From Nostoc sp. B(2019) (GTDB lineage: Bacteria; Cyanobacteriota; Cyanobacteriia; Cyanobacteriales; Nostocaceae), in contig NZ_WVID01000028.1 of the NCBI RefSeq assembly GCF_010091925.1, positions 1 to 64,000 on the forward strand: a DNA stretch of 64,000 nt. Direction: 5' to 3'. The notes under the pieces are model-generated. The model was not told where the DNA came from. It saw nothing but the letters and a program-made list of their open reading frames with translations, and ran no database searches. How positions within the stretch are numbered: the stretch's first letter is position 1; every line of letters begins with the position of its first letter. Made by a program: the position numbers and the translations under genes. Below are positions 54,815 to 63,948 of this stretch, one piece after another.

Positions 54815-55078
54815 CTAGCGGCGTTCCTCAACAATTGTTTCAGAGATGGGCTTTCCCCGTACCTGAACAAGTTTATGCTGAGTTGTCTGCACATAAGAAG
54901 GATGCTTGATTTGTCTCACCAAGCCAGAATTTAACAAGGCTTGATAAAATGTTGTCTGATTAGCAGTTTCTTGCTTGACAGCAAGATGTTTGTCAATAGC
55001 CTGATTGAGTTGCTGTAGCTCCTCTAATTCAAGCTCCTTAAGTTGATTAAGTATTTTCTGAAGAATTGCCTGTGCCAT
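54815..55078 (-). CDS. Antitoxin-like protein upstream of the PIN remnant
   Basis: This 87-aa mostly helical protein has an N-terminal ILNQLKELELEELQQLNQAI, typical of small cyanobacterial antitoxins next to PIN toxins, and a C-terminal basic part. Its TAG stop is immediately followed by the ATG of the toxin remnant, the usual antitoxin-toxin order. The toxin is broken, so it is now an orphan antitoxin. The exact antitoxin family is not certain. Confidence 0.65.
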   Translation of the reverse strand: MAQAILQKILNQLKELELEELQQLNQAIDKHLAVKQETANQTTFYQALLNSGLVRQIKHPSYVQTTQHKLVQVRGKPISETIVEERR

Positions 55079-55329
55079 AAGTTGCCATTTTCTTAAATAC
55101 TCAGCCTATTCATCATTTTATGGCTGTTACCTGTGCTCCTCAAAGTTACACCCTTTAACTCAACAGAAAATAACTTACAATCAGACAATCGATCTTTATC
55201 TCAGGTATGAATTAAATACTCATACATTCTAAACCTGTCAAACTTGAAAGATTTAGTTCTAAGTGCTGAGTCCTGAGCAGAAAATTTTCCCTCAGTACTT
55301 ATTACTCAGCACTATTTTAATGAGTTTTT

Positions 55330-57009
55330 CTATCGTGTTCGCTTAAATTTCAGTAACCCCATTGAAGCAACTGCTACTAAGCCCAGAATAGCTCCAGGTT
55401 CAGGAACAGATTTGACATCATCAGGAACGTTAATTGAAAAGAGCGTTGTTGTTCCACTCACCTCATTAGCTGTAACCAGTAACGGCTGGCCATTGGGGCT
55501 ATCTGCGGCGGAGATCAAAAGCAGACCTTCCGGGCCTAAATCTTTGATTGCTGGGTTAGTTGTCCCATCTAGCAAAGTTGGTTCAGCCGTAAAGTCACGG
55601 TTGTTTACGTAGTCGATAAAGACAGGGTTTTGCGGATCGGTAATATCGTATGCCATTACGCCACCGATGCGCTCCAGTCCGATGAAAGCATAAAAGCGAT
55701 CGCCAATTTTGGCAATCTTCACATCCTCTGGTTCCGGCCCTTTGTCATCGCTGCGGGCATCGAAGCCGTTTTCATCGTTGCTAGAGTTGAAGAAATCGGG
55801 TAAGCGCTGGGCAGTGATTTGCTCAAAGTCGTCGCCACTATCGTAGACTGGCTTGAGTGAGCTGGTAGCCTCATCCCACTCCCAAATCGTGAAGGAGCGA
55901 GCTCCAAATGCATAGATTTGCTCAAATAGACCATCGCCATTCAAGTCGCCTAGAGTATTGGTTACTGTCAAGCGGCCCAGATTCTCAGGGCGTTTTAGCT
56001 CATCGGCATTGGCGAACACATCGGGGTTGAGTTGATAGCGAGCATTACCTAATCGTAACTCTTCGCTAAAACCGTCATAATCGCGGGCATCCCCTTCGTT
56101 GGCTGTGACAATGTAAGTTTTACCATTAACTGTATAAGAGGTAATCCCATCTGGTTGGTACATACCTAGAACGGGTCTGTTGGTAATATTAATAGCATCA
56201 TCGCGATCGCTAGTATCAATTTCATTTCCTGGCAGGCTATGATTCTTAAAGCCCAAAGGAATAATGTCGGTAAACGTATTATTAATTAAATCAAGCGTTG
56301 CGATCGCATTGTTTTCCTGCAACGCCACCCAAGCCTTAGTAGAATCTTGAGAAACGGTGATGTATTCTGGCTCTACATCTTGTGCCACAGTGGCATTAGG
56401 GCCAAAAATCCGTACCCCGTTACCCCGTAACTGATCAATCTGGCTGTTGAACTGGTTAAAACCAGCATTGACTACACTAAAGTCCGCTAAATTGATGATG
56501 CTAACTGAGCCTTCGGGATCAATAGTATAATCATCACTTGGCTGACCCTCATTTGCTACCAATACACGAGTGCCATCTGGTGTAAAGGTCAGCATATCAG
56601 GCAGGACTCCAACATTGACGGAGTTAACTAAATCACCATTAGCGTTAAAAAATACAGCCTTGCCCAAATCTAACGGATCAACTGCTTCAACTGCTGCTGC
56701 AAGCAGGCCATTTTTAAAAGCGACGCTGTTAGCCCCATTGCCGAAGGGTGCGATATCGATGTTAAATAGCAACGATGGCTGAGTCGGATCGCTAATGCCT
56801 ATCACATCAATAGTCTTGTTTCCCCCATTAACAACAAACAGCCGTTGAGTAACTGGGTCATAAGTCGGGATTTCAGCGCCCCCACCATCGAAAAGACCCG
56901 TGCTATAAGTGCCGATAGGTTTGAGCAGCATTGCCTCTGCTGGAGCCGCCAGGACTCCTAACACAAGGGCGGATGGAGCTATGAAGCCGATAAGCTTTTG
57001 GATGGTCAT
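55330..57009 (-). CDS. PEP-CTERM-anchored choice-of-anchor I (beta-propeller-like) secreted protein
   Basis: This 559-aa exported protein has a signal peptide (IGFIAPSALVLGVLAAPAEA). A long repetitive beta-propeller-like region carries NGGNKTIDVIGISDPTQPSL, TFTPDGTRVLVANEGQPSDD and TSYTVNGKTYIVTANEGDAR, as in the choice-of-anchor I family (often with phytase/alkaline-phosphatase-like neighbours). A C-terminal PEP-CTERM sorting tail (VPEPGAILGLVAVASMGLL, then KFKRTR) closes it. A four-unit PHO box lies 91 bp upstream, so I infer induction by phosphate starvation and a role in phosphorus scavenging. The enzymatic activity is unproven. Confidence 0.82.
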   Translation of the reverse strand: MTIQKLIGFIAPSALVLGVLAAPAEAMLLKPIGTYSTGLFDGGGAEIPTYDPVTQRLFVVNGGNKTIDVIGISDPTQPSLLFNIDIAPFGNGANSVAFKNGLLAAAVEAVDPLDLGKAVFFNANGDLVNSVNVGVLPDMLTFTPDGTRVLVANEGQPSDDYTIDPEGSVSIINLADFSVVNAGFNQFNSQIDQLRGNGVRIFGPNATVAQDVEPEYITVSQDSTKAWVALQENNAIATLDLINNTFTDIIPLGFKNHSLPGNEIDTSDRDDAINITNRPVLGMYQPDGITSYTVNGKTYIVTANEGDARDYDGFSEELRLGNARYQLNPDVFANADELKRPENLGRLTVTNTLGDLNGDGLFEQIYAFGARSFTIWEWDEATSSLKPVYDSGDDFEQITAQRLPDFFNSSNDENGFDARSDDKGPEPEDVKIAKIGDRFYAFIGLERIGGVMAYDITDPQNPVFIDYVNNRDFTAEPTLLDGTTNPAIKDLGPEGLLLISAADSPNGQPLLVTANEVSGTTTLFSINVPDDVKSVPEPGAILGLVAVASMGLLKFKRTR

Positions 57010-57099
57010 GATCTCAATAAATAATTAAACTGTCGGAAGTCATCACGCAGGATTAGGATGAACCAACATCTACAGGTACATCCGCAAGCTATCGGTTAT

Positions 57100-57140
57100 A
57101 GGTTAAGTAAGTTAGGAGTTTAGGTTAAGTAAAGGTAAAG
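57100..57140 (-). promoter_or_regulatory. PHO box (four 8-bp repeats with 3-bp spacers)
   Basis: On the minus strand the units are CTTTACCT (57140-57133), CTTAACCT (57129-57122), CTCCTAAC (57118-57111) and CTTAACCT (57107-57100), with AT-only 3-bp spacers. This fits the cyanobacterial PHO box of PyTTAAPyPy(T/A) repeats bound by PhoB/SphR-type regulators. The site ends 91 bp before the start codon of the PEP-CTERM gene. The rest of the 57010-57442 spacer shows nothing else recognisable. Confidence 0.8.
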
Positions 57141-57442
57141 AGGTAGTATTTTCACGTATTCTTCACTTAGGAAAGATTACACTTTATCTCAAATTTGTAC
57201 TCTAAATACACTAATAAGTCAGTGGAAGCGTACATATAAGCCGTAGTCAGATATGTTAGGACAGTGTTGATTTCTCAGAGCAATGAAGCAACTGGTATTA
57301 CTCATTGCTCAGCACTTTGCTGTACAGACAAGCGAAAGATCAACTAGGGGAGTATCAACATTTAAACTTGTCGCCAAAATAACTTTCCACTATAGGTCGT
57401 AAATGGGATGATAGAGTAACCAGAGAAAAAGGTGAACAATTG

Positions 57443-57796
57443 TTATTTGTCTCCCTCCGCTTCTTGTTGCATAATGGCATCGCAGTATTGGATCAGAGTT
57501 GTCAGGCGATCGCCAATAGTCTGAAGTCTCGCTTGTGCAGTAGATGCTTGTCGCGCTCCTTGGAAAAACATCACATCTATTTCCAACAGGCGCAGTTGCT
57601 TGCTGATTTCCGTTCGATAAGACTGCACCCGCGAATCTTCATCAGTCAAAGGTACAATTTCCTGCCCAAACAACTGCTGTACCGAAGTCAAACGCTGCCT
57701 CAGTGCGGGTGCATCTAGTCCAGTTGTGGTAACATCAGCACGTAACTGCTCTAGTAATGTTGCTAGTGCCTGATATTTTTCAAGATTTAAAGACAT
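57443..57796 (-). CDS. patD: PatD-like heterocyst frequency protein
   Basis: This 117-aa all-helical protein matches the size and pattern I associate with cyanobacterial PatD (LEKYQALATLLEQLRADVTT, LTSVQQLFGQEI, then LLEIDVMFFQGARQASTAQ). PatD optimises heterocyst frequency and has been linked to FtsZ and NtcA regulation in Anabaena. The gene is divergent from relA/spoT. Without an alignment this is a recognition call; a generic small helical protein is the alternative. Confidence 0.55.
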   Translation of the reverse strand: MSLNLEKYQALATLLEQLRADVTTTGLDAPALRQRLTSVQQLFGQEIVPLTDEDSRVQSYRTEISKQLRLLEIDVMFFQGARQASTAQARLQTIGDRLTTLIQYCDAIMQQEAEGDK

Positions 57797-57874
57797 CCAG
57801 TGCTAGTTAAGATAGTATTAATGTCAAGTAATTTTTCTTCTACAATAAACTTTTCTGAGCTACTATCAGCATCA

Positions 57875-57902
57875 AAAGCCTCAAATCGTTATTTGAGGCT
57901 TT
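57875..57902. terminator. 12-bp terminator-like hairpin between divergent genes
   Basis: AAAGCCTCAAAT at 57875-57886 pairs perfectly with ATTTGAGGCTTT at 57891-57902 around CGTT. It is followed by a short U-rich TATTTGCC on the plus strand. It lies between the divergent patD-like and spoT genes, where no gene ends. It may be a leader attenuator for spoT or the end of a small RNA. Confidence 0.55.
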
Positions 57903-58091
57903 ATTTGCCATCAACGGATTTTCAAGTTTATGATCCTTTAAACTCGCGCCGGATGGTTGCTATTAGCAATTGAAGAATCATCCTTACACTACTTTTTTCA
58001 CCCGTCTCTGGGCAACAGCATCTTCTAAGTGCGATGCTGCCAGTTTTATATATCACTCGCTTATCTACCGATCACCTTTAGTCCCAATTGT

Positions 58092-60362
58092 ATGAGCAGC
58101 ATAGCGATAAATTCCTCAATTGATCTTACCCTTCCAGACTGGTTACAGAAATGCTTGAAGGGAGCATCAACAAGTAGCAGCGAAGCAGAAGATGAACGAA
58201 GGCATAGTGATACGGTTTTGATTGCTAGCGCGTTTGAATTTGCTTATCAACTTCATCAAGGTCAATACCGCAAATCTGGAGAGCCATACATTGCTCATCC
58301 CGTTGCTGTAGCTGGAACACTGCGTGACTTGGGGGGCAGTCCTGCTATGATAGCAGCTGGTTTTCTCCATGATGTAGTTGAAGATACAGATGTCACAATT
58401 GAAGAAATAGATGAACGCTTTGGGCCAGAAGTAAGGCAATTGGTCGAAGGTGTCACTAAACTTTCTAAAATCAATTTTAAAAGCAAAACCGAAAGCCAAG
58501 CTGAAAACTTCCGACGGATGTTTTTGGCAATGGCGCAAGATATTAGAGTAATTGTGGTGAAATTGGCAGATCGTTTGCATAATATGCGAACTTTACAATA
58601 TATGCCAGAGGCTAGCCGCCGCCGTAGTGCTCAGGAAACGCGAGATATCTTTGCACCTCTAGCTAATCGCTTGGGTATTTGGCGGATTAAATGGGAACTG
58701 GAAGATTTAGCTTTTAAATACCTGGAACCGGATGCTTTTCGCGAAATTCAGCAGCATGTTTCTGAAAAACGGACAGCGCGGGAAGAGAAATTAGCTAAAG
58801 CTACGGATATTTTGCGGGAGCGTTTGCAGCAAGCGGGAATTCGCTGCCAGGATATCAGTGGGCGTCCTAAGCACTTGTATGGTATTTACCAAAAAATGCA
58901 GCGGCAGCAAAAAGAATTTCACGAAATTTATGATTTGGCAGCGCTGCGGATTATTGTTCAAACCAATGAGGAATGCTATCGTGCTTTGGCTGTAGTTCAC
59001 GATGCCTTTCGCCCAATTCCTGGTAGATTTAAGGACTACATTGGACTGCCTAAACCTAACCGTTACCAGTCGTTGCATACTGGGGTAATTGGTTTGACTG
59101 GTCGTCCTTTGGAAGTACAAATTCGGACGATAGAAATGCATCATATCGCCGAGTACGGGATTGCTGCTCATTGGAAGTACAAAGAAACAGGCGGTTCTAG
59201 CAATAGCCATTTAACGGCGGCAGATGAGAAGTTTACTTGGTTGAGACAGCTTTTAGAATGGCAAAGCGATCTCAAGGATGCACAAGAATATCTTGATAGT
59301 GTCAAGGACAATCTATTTGAAGATGATGTCTATGTCTTCACCCCTAAGGGGGATGTTGTTCCCTTAAGCCCTGGATCTACCAGTGTAGATTTTGCTTATC
59401 GGATTCATACAGAAGTAGGGAATCACTGTACAGGGGTGCGGGTAAATGGGCGAATGGTGCCGCTGTCAACACGGCTGCATAATGGCGATATCGTGGAGAT
59501 TATGACCCAAAAGACCGGTCATCCGAGTTTGGATTGGTTGAACTTTGTCAGAACTTCAGCAGCGAAGTATCGGATTAAACAATGGTATAAGCGATCGCGC
59601 CGAGAAGAGAATGTCGCCCGTGGGCGGGAATTGTTAGAAAAAGAACTTGGTAAAACTGGTTTTGATAGCCTGCTGAAGTCAGAAGCGATGCAGAGTGTTG
59701 CAGAAAAGTGTAACTATCACAGTGTGGAAGATTTACTTGCAGGTTTAGGTTACGGTGAAGTCACACTAAACCTAGTGCTAAATCGTTGGCGCGAAGTAGT
59801 CAAGGCACAACAACCAGTTACCATTGCACCCCCATTTATCCCCAAAGAGCCAACCACAGCAAAAGCTTTGCGGGATGCGCCTGCAACTACCTCCCGCTCC
59901 ACTGATTCACCAATTGTCGGGGTAGAGGGTTTAGTTTATCATCTAGCTGGGTGTTGTACCCCAATTCCTGGCGAACCAATTATCGGTGTAGTCACACGAG
60001 GTAGAGGAATTTCGATTCATCGCCAAGGGTGTCATAATCTGGAAAATGTCGAGTGTGAGCGGTTAGTACCAGTCAGGTGGAATTCAGCCGTCGAAAATAG
60101 CGGTCGTCCGCACACTTACCCAGTGGATATTCAAATTGAAGCACTCGATCGCGTAGGGGTATTAAAGGATATTTTGTCCCGGTTGAGTGACCAAGGGATT
60201 AATGTACGTCATGCTCAGGTAAAAACCGCTATTGGTCAACCAGCGTTAATGGATTTGGGGATCGATATACGCGATCGCTCTCAATTAGAGCAAGTATTTA
60301 CCCAAATCAAGAAAATGAGCGACATTCTGAATATACGTCGAGTCGGTCAAATTGACGAGTAA
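58092..60362 (+). CDS. spoT: RelA/SpoT bifunctional (p)ppGpp synthetase/hydrolase
   Basis: This 756-aa protein has a (p)ppGpp hydrolase HD domain (residues about 45-190, with AGFLHDVVEDT and KLADRLHNMRTL) and a synthetase domain (about 225-340, RFKDYIGLPKPNRYQSLHTG). A TGS domain (VYVFTPKGDVVPLSPGSTSV), helical and zinc-finger-like parts (LAGCCTPIPGEPIIG) and a C-terminal ACT domain follow. Both catalytic halves look intact. I chose ATG 58092 (MSSIAINSS); an in-frame ATG at 58029 adds 21 non-conserved residues. It controls the stringent response to nutrient limitation. Confidence 0.92.
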   Translation: MSSIAINSSIDLTLPDWLQKCLKGASTSSSEAEDERRHSDTVLIASAFEFAYQLHQGQYRKSGEPYIAHPVAVAGTLRDLGGSPAMIAAGFLHDVVEDTDVTIEEIDERFGPEVRQLVEGVTKLSKINFKSKTESQAENFRRMFLAMAQDIRVIVVKLADRLHNMRTLQYMPEASRRRSAQETRDIFAPLANRLGIWRIKWELEDLAFKYLEPDAFREIQQHVSEKRTAREEKLAKATDILRERLQQAGIRCQDISGRPKHLYGIYQKMQRQQKEFHEIYDLAALRIIVQTNEECYRALAVVHDAFRPIPGRFKDYIGLPKPNRYQSLHTGVIGLTGRPLEVQIRTIEMHHIAEYGIAAHWKYKETGGSSNSHLTAADEKFTWLRQLLEWQSDLKDAQEYLDSVKDNLFEDDVYVFTPKGDVVPLSPGSTSVDFAYRIHTEVGNHCTGVRVNGRMVPLSTRLHNGDIVEIMTQKTGHPSLDWLNFVRTSAAKYRIKQWYKRSRREENVARGRELLEKELGKTGFDSLLKSEAMQSVAEKCNYHSVEDLLAGLGYGEVTLNLVLNRWREVVKAQQPVTIAPPFIPKEPTTAKALRDAPATTSRSTDSPIVGVEGLVYHLAGCCTPIPGEPIIGVVTRGRGISIHRQGCHNLENVECERLVPVRWNSAVENSGRPHTYPVDIQIEALDRVGVLKDILSRLSDQGINVRHAQVKTAIGQPALMDLGIDIRDRSQLEQVFTQIKKMSDILNIRRVGQIDE

Positions 60363-60500
60363 TAGGGATAGAAAAACGTAGTTTGCCTGTATTGATTGGT
60401 AGGTGCGTTAACGCAGTGTAACGCACTAATTTAAACACATCGCCTGCCGGCAGTCCAAGGATTATCTTAAATTTAAATATAGAGGTTTGATATTTTTTGG

Positions 60501-60830
60501 ATGGCGATCGTGACTACAGAAGAATTTCAGCGATTGATCGAAAAACAGCCCTCATATCTCAATACACTGCCAGAAGCTCTGCGAGCAATGTGGTATGACA
60601 AGAAAGGTGATTGGGAGCAGGCACACGAAATAATCCAAAATGCTAGCGATGCTGACAGTGCTTGGGTTCATGCCTATCTACATCGAAAAGAGGGTGATTT
60701 GAGTAATGCCCATTTCTGGTATCGACGCAGTGGTCAGCCTGAGTTTCTCGGAGAGCTAGACCAGGAATGGGAACAAATAGTTTCTTTGTTGCTGAAAAAG
60801 GTCAACGGAAAATGGACACGGCACAATTGA
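60501..60830 (+). CDS. Small conserved hypothetical with TPR-like helices
   Basis: This 109-aa soluble protein contains YDKKGDWEQAHEIIQNASDA and YLHRKEGDLSNAHFWYRRSG, two helix pairs resembling a tetratricopeptide-type fold. No catalytic motif is visible. It overlaps the following pentapeptide gene by 19 bp, so the pair is probably co-translated. I know homologues only as uncharacterised proteins. Confidence 0.7.
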   Translation: MAIVTTEEFQRLIEKQPSYLNTLPEALRAMWYDKKGDWEQAHEIIQNASDADSAWVHAYLHRKEGDLSNAHFWYRRSGQPEFLGELDQEWEQIVSLLLKKVNGKWTRHN

Positions 60831-61180
60831 AGCGGCGTTATGCCGCAGGGGAAAGATATTTTCCAGCAGTTATTTTAAGTGGAGTCAAGCTGATTGGAGC
60901 TTATCTACCGGGAATCAACTTATGGGGAGCAGATTTGAGCGGAGCTAACCTAGCTAAAGCCAAACTTTGGGGAGCAGATTTGAGTAGAGCTAACTTAGCT
61001 AAAGCAAATTTAACCAGAGCTAATTTGAGCGGTGTCAAACTAAATGAAGCAAATCTTCGGGGAGCCAAACTTAATTATGCCAAGTTGTATGGAGCAGATC
61101 TTACTGGAGCTTGCTATGACGAAAGTACCAGGTTTTCTAGAGGTTTTGACCCCGTAAGTAGAAATATGCGGAAGTTTTGA
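60812..61180 (+). CDS. Pentapeptide-repeat protein
   Basis: This 122-aa protein begins MDTAQLKRRYAAGERYF. From residue about 25 to 105 it is made of A(D/N)LxxA pentapeptides (GADLSGANLAKAKLWGADLS and similar), a right-handed quadrilateral beta-helix. It has no other domain. Start ATG 60812 is preferred over 60767. It overlaps the previous gene by 19 bp. The role is unknown; such proteins are abundant in Nostoc. Confidence 0.88.
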   Translation: MDTAQLKRRYAAGERYFPAVILSGVKLIGAYLPGINLWGADLSGANLAKAKLWGADLSRANLAKANLTRANLSGVKLNEANLRGAKLNYAKLYGADLTGACYDESTRFSRGFDPVSRNMRKF

Positions 61181-61338
61181 TACTGTCAGATTCTTGACTT
61201 CTTATCCCTAATAAGCAACTTTCAGTAACGCTACTAGCCTTTTAGCGTCAAGACCTATTGACATATCGTAACAATATTGTTATGTTTAATTACATTAAAA
61301 CAAAGTGTGTAACTAAATTGCCCGTATATAATATCGCC

Positions 61339-61456
61339 GCAATATTTTTAGTTTTCCGTGGGCGGTTAACTAATACTTTTTGAATTAAGTATTTGTATCT
61401 TTAATTGTCATTCTGACTTCTCTCTCCTACCTCGGTTAGTTTCGCCGAGGTTTTTT
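61339..61456 (+). ncRNA. Candidate small RNA between pentapeptide and antiporter genes
   Basis: Transcription from the TATAAT at 61327-61332 would start near 61339 and end at the terminator at 61456, giving an RNA of about 118 nt. No ORF fits. The pyrimidine-rich TCTCTCCTACC just before the terminator stem could be an accessible pairing region. It could equally be the terminated 3' UTR of the pentapeptide operon. Confidence 0.35.
61429..61456 (+). terminator. Rho-independent terminator
   Basis: ACCTCGG at 61429-61435 pairs with CCGAGGT at 61445-61451, followed by TTTTTT. It is the clearest canonical intrinsic terminator in the window, 250 bp downstream of the pentapeptide gene and 116 bp upstream of the antiporter. 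Confidence 0.85.
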
Positions 61457-61571
61457 ATTTTAGATTCCTAGAGAGAAAATTTTGCAATCTCTACATCAAC
61501 ATCCTATTCCTCAGACATATAAAACTTTGTATGCTGAGTTCAATGGGTCTTAATAGTTCTGTTAAAAACTG

Positions 61572-63908
61572 GTGCAAGAAGATTTTAGGCTAATTGTTGA
61601 TTTAGTTTTAGTTCTCGCCGTTGCAGCTTGTGGCGGACTGTTAGCGGCGCTGTTACGACAACCAGTGTTACTGGGGTATCTCATCGGCGGGATGATTGTA
61701 GGGCCAGCCGGACTGGGACTGATTAAAGAAGTTATTCAAGTTGAAACTCTGGCACAGTTCGGCGTCGCCTTTTTGTTATTTGCTTTGGGAGTGGAATTTT
61801 CTTTTGCAGAACTCAAGAAGGTAAAAGCGATCGCTCTTGGAGGCGGAGGACTCCAGATTGCGCTGACGATTTTGATCACAGTTTTGGTATGTGGGGTAAC
61901 AGGAGCCTGGGGAACTTTACCTGCTAAAGGTGTGTTTTTAGGCTCAATTCTGTCTTTATCTTCCACAGCAGTTGTCCTTAAGTGCTTGATGGAACGTAAC
62001 GAAACAGAAATGCCCCACGGTCAAGTGATGTTGGGGATTCTGGTCGTACAGGACTTGGCATTAGGGCTGATGCTAGCAGTGTTACCAGCCCTCAACCAAC
62101 CAGCAGAAACTATTGGCATCGCCGTGTTAACAGCACTGCTGCGAATTGGTTTATTTGCAGCCGGCGCAGTAGCGGCGGGAATTTGGCTGATTCCCCCTTT
62201 GTTGCGAATGCTAGCCCGCACCGAAAGCCGAGAGCTTTTTTTATTAGGCGTAGTTGCCTTGTGTTTGGGCATTGCACTATTAACAGAGTATTTGGGACTA
62301 TCTATCGAGATGGGGGCGTTTGTCGCCGGTTTAATGATTTCCGAGGTGGAGTATGCTGACCAAACCCTAACTTATGTAGAGCCGCTGCGAGATATTTTTG
62401 CCAGTTTATTTTTTGCCGCCATTGGGATGTTAATTGACCCAGTGTTTTTGTGGAACAACCTAGAATTGATTCTGGGACTGGTAGCACTAGTTTTTGTGGG
62501 TAAGTTTTTGATTATCACGCCCCTAGTGAAGTTGTTCCGCTATCCGTTGAAAACAGCCTTAATTGTCGGGTTAGGATTGGCTCAAATTGGGGAATTTTCC
62601 TTTGTTCTTGCTAGTGAAGGGCAAGCGTTGGGCTTGGTATCCCGACAGATATATTTACTAATTTTGGGAACCACAGCAGTCACACTTGTACTTACGCCTT
62701 TTGTACTGCGGTTAGTACCATTTTTATTTAACTTTGCCGAATCAATGCCTTGGCTGAAACCGTATTTAGAAGAAGATCAGCCACGCGATGTGTCGGAAGA
62801 ATTACCCTTAAAAGACCATGTAGTAGTTTGTGGCTATGGGCGAGTCGGCAGGAATTTAGTCAAATTATTGCAGCAACACAATTTACCTGTAGTTGTAATT
62901 GACCAATCAGAAAGTAGAATTCAGCAGTTGCGTGATGCTGGAGTGTCTTATGTATATGGTAATTGCGTCAGTTTACACGTTCTGGAAACCGCTGGAGTCA
63001 ACCATGCTAAAGGAATGGCGATCGCGCTTCCTGACCCCATGAGTACCCGTCTTTGCCTAAAACGCTCTTTGGAGTTGTGTCCAGAACTAGATTTGGTTGT
63101 CCGCGCCACCCAAGATAAAAATATTGAAGTGCTTTACCAATTGGGAGCCAGGGAAGTTGTGCAACCAGAGTTTGAAGCCAGCTTAGAAATGGCAACCCAT
63201 CTATTAACTGGCTTAGGCTTGTCACTAGATGTCTTACAACGGGAAATGCAGCAAATCCGCAACGATCATTATTTACAATTGCGTCCAGAGCGTTCTGCAT
63301 CAGAAGTTTCCTACCATTTACAGCAAGCAACTCGTGACTTAAATCGGCGCTGGTATCCCCTACCATCTGATTCGCCCTTGGTTGGTATGAGTATAGAAGA
63401 AGCGGATATGCGCTACCTCACAGGAGCGAGTTTAATGGCAATTCGCCGCGCTAACGACGATGAGATAGATTATCCCAATAATCAAACTAGATTAGAAGAA
63501 GGCGATCGCCTCCTGGTAGTTGGCGCAGACGAAGAATTAGCGGCTTTGGCAGAATTAGCTAAAGGACAAGTGGCTGTTCCCGGTGAAAATAGTGCTTGCC
63601 AGTGGATAACAATTAATGGTGATTCTCCAGTTTTAGGTAAAACCCTTGCAGATTTGGATATCCAACAGTCATCTGGGGCACAAGTGCAAGCAATCCGGCG
63701 AGATGGTAAGTTTATCCGCTCTCCTGATGGCAGTATAGATTTACGCTTGGGTGATCAAGTACTATTGTGCGGTAGTTTGCCCAGTCTAAATCAACTACAA
63801 AAGTTGTTTGTCCCAAGCAGTGCAGTGTCGCTATCTATCCCAGTTGTGAAAGCTAGTGAGGCAGAAGCGCTCAAAGAGTTTCTACCTCTAGATAATTGGC
63901 GGGAATAG
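61572..63908 (+). CDS. CPA2-type cation/proton antiporter with TrkA domains (KefB-like)
   Basis: This 778-aa inner-membrane protein has a CPA2 sodium/proton exchanger domain of about 12 helices in residues 1-395 (RQPVLLGYLIGGMIVGPAGL near 32, LSSTAVVLKCLME, and GLAQIGEFSFVLA). A TrkA-N NAD-binding domain follows (VVCGYGRVGRNLVKLLQQHN near 420), then two TrkA-C-like domains near 590-680 and 690-755. It likely exports K+ or Na+ in exchange for H+ under ligand control. It starts with GTG 61572. It is preceded by a terminator. Confidence 0.88.
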   Translation: MQEDFRLIVDLVLVLAVAACGGLLAALLRQPVLLGYLIGGMIVGPAGLGLIKEVIQVETLAQFGVAFLLFALGVEFSFAELKKVKAIALGGGGLQIALTILITVLVCGVTGAWGTLPAKGVFLGSILSLSSTAVVLKCLMERNETEMPHGQVMLGILVVQDLALGLMLAVLPALNQPAETIGIAVLTALLRIGLFAAGAVAAGIWLIPPLLRMLARTESRELFLLGVVALCLGIALLTEYLGLSIEMGAFVAGLMISEVEYADQTLTYVEPLRDIFASLFFAAIGMLIDPVFLWNNLELILGLVALVFVGKFLIITPLVKLFRYPLKTALIVGLGLAQIGEFSFVLASEGQALGLVSRQIYLLILGTTAVTLVLTPFVLRLVPFLFNFAESMPWLKPYLEEDQPRDVSEELPLKDHVVVCGYGRVGRNLVKLLQQHNLPVVVIDQSESRIQQLRDAGVSYVYGNCVSLHVLETAGVNHAKGMAIALPDPMSTRLCLKRSLELCPELDLVVRATQDKNIEVLYQLGAREVVQPEFEASLEMATHLLTGLGLSLDVLQREMQQIRNDHYLQLRPERSASEVSYHLQQATRDLNRRWYPLPSDSPLVGMSIEEADMRYLTGASLMAIRRANDDEIDYPNNQTRLEEGDRLLVVGADEELAALAELAKGQVAVPGENSACQWITINGDSPVLGKTLADLDIQQSSGAQVQAIRRDGKFIRSPDGSIDLRLGDQVLLCGSLPSLNQLQKLFVPSSAVSLSIPVVKASEAEALKEFLPLDNWRE

Positions 63909-63948
63909 TCAAGGGTCAAGGGTTATAATTTAACTTTTGACTTTTGAC
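63908..63948 (+). terminator. 18-bp hairpin with G-U pairs at the antiporter stop
   Basis: GTCAAGGGTCAAGGGTTA at 63908-63925 can pair with TAACTTTTGACTTTTGAC at 63931-63948 using four G-U pairs, so it is stable only in plus-strand RNA. It starts at the last base of the antiporter stop codon. This repeat type is common in Nostoc. Confidence 0.5.

Larger units (their letters stand above)
61181..61571. other. Intergenic region with promoter, candidate RNA and terminator
   Basis: A perfect -10 TATAAT lies at 61327-61332 without an obvious -35, and a terminator follows at 61429-61456. The remaining part before the antiporter gene (61457-61571) shows no gene. Confidence 0.5.
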
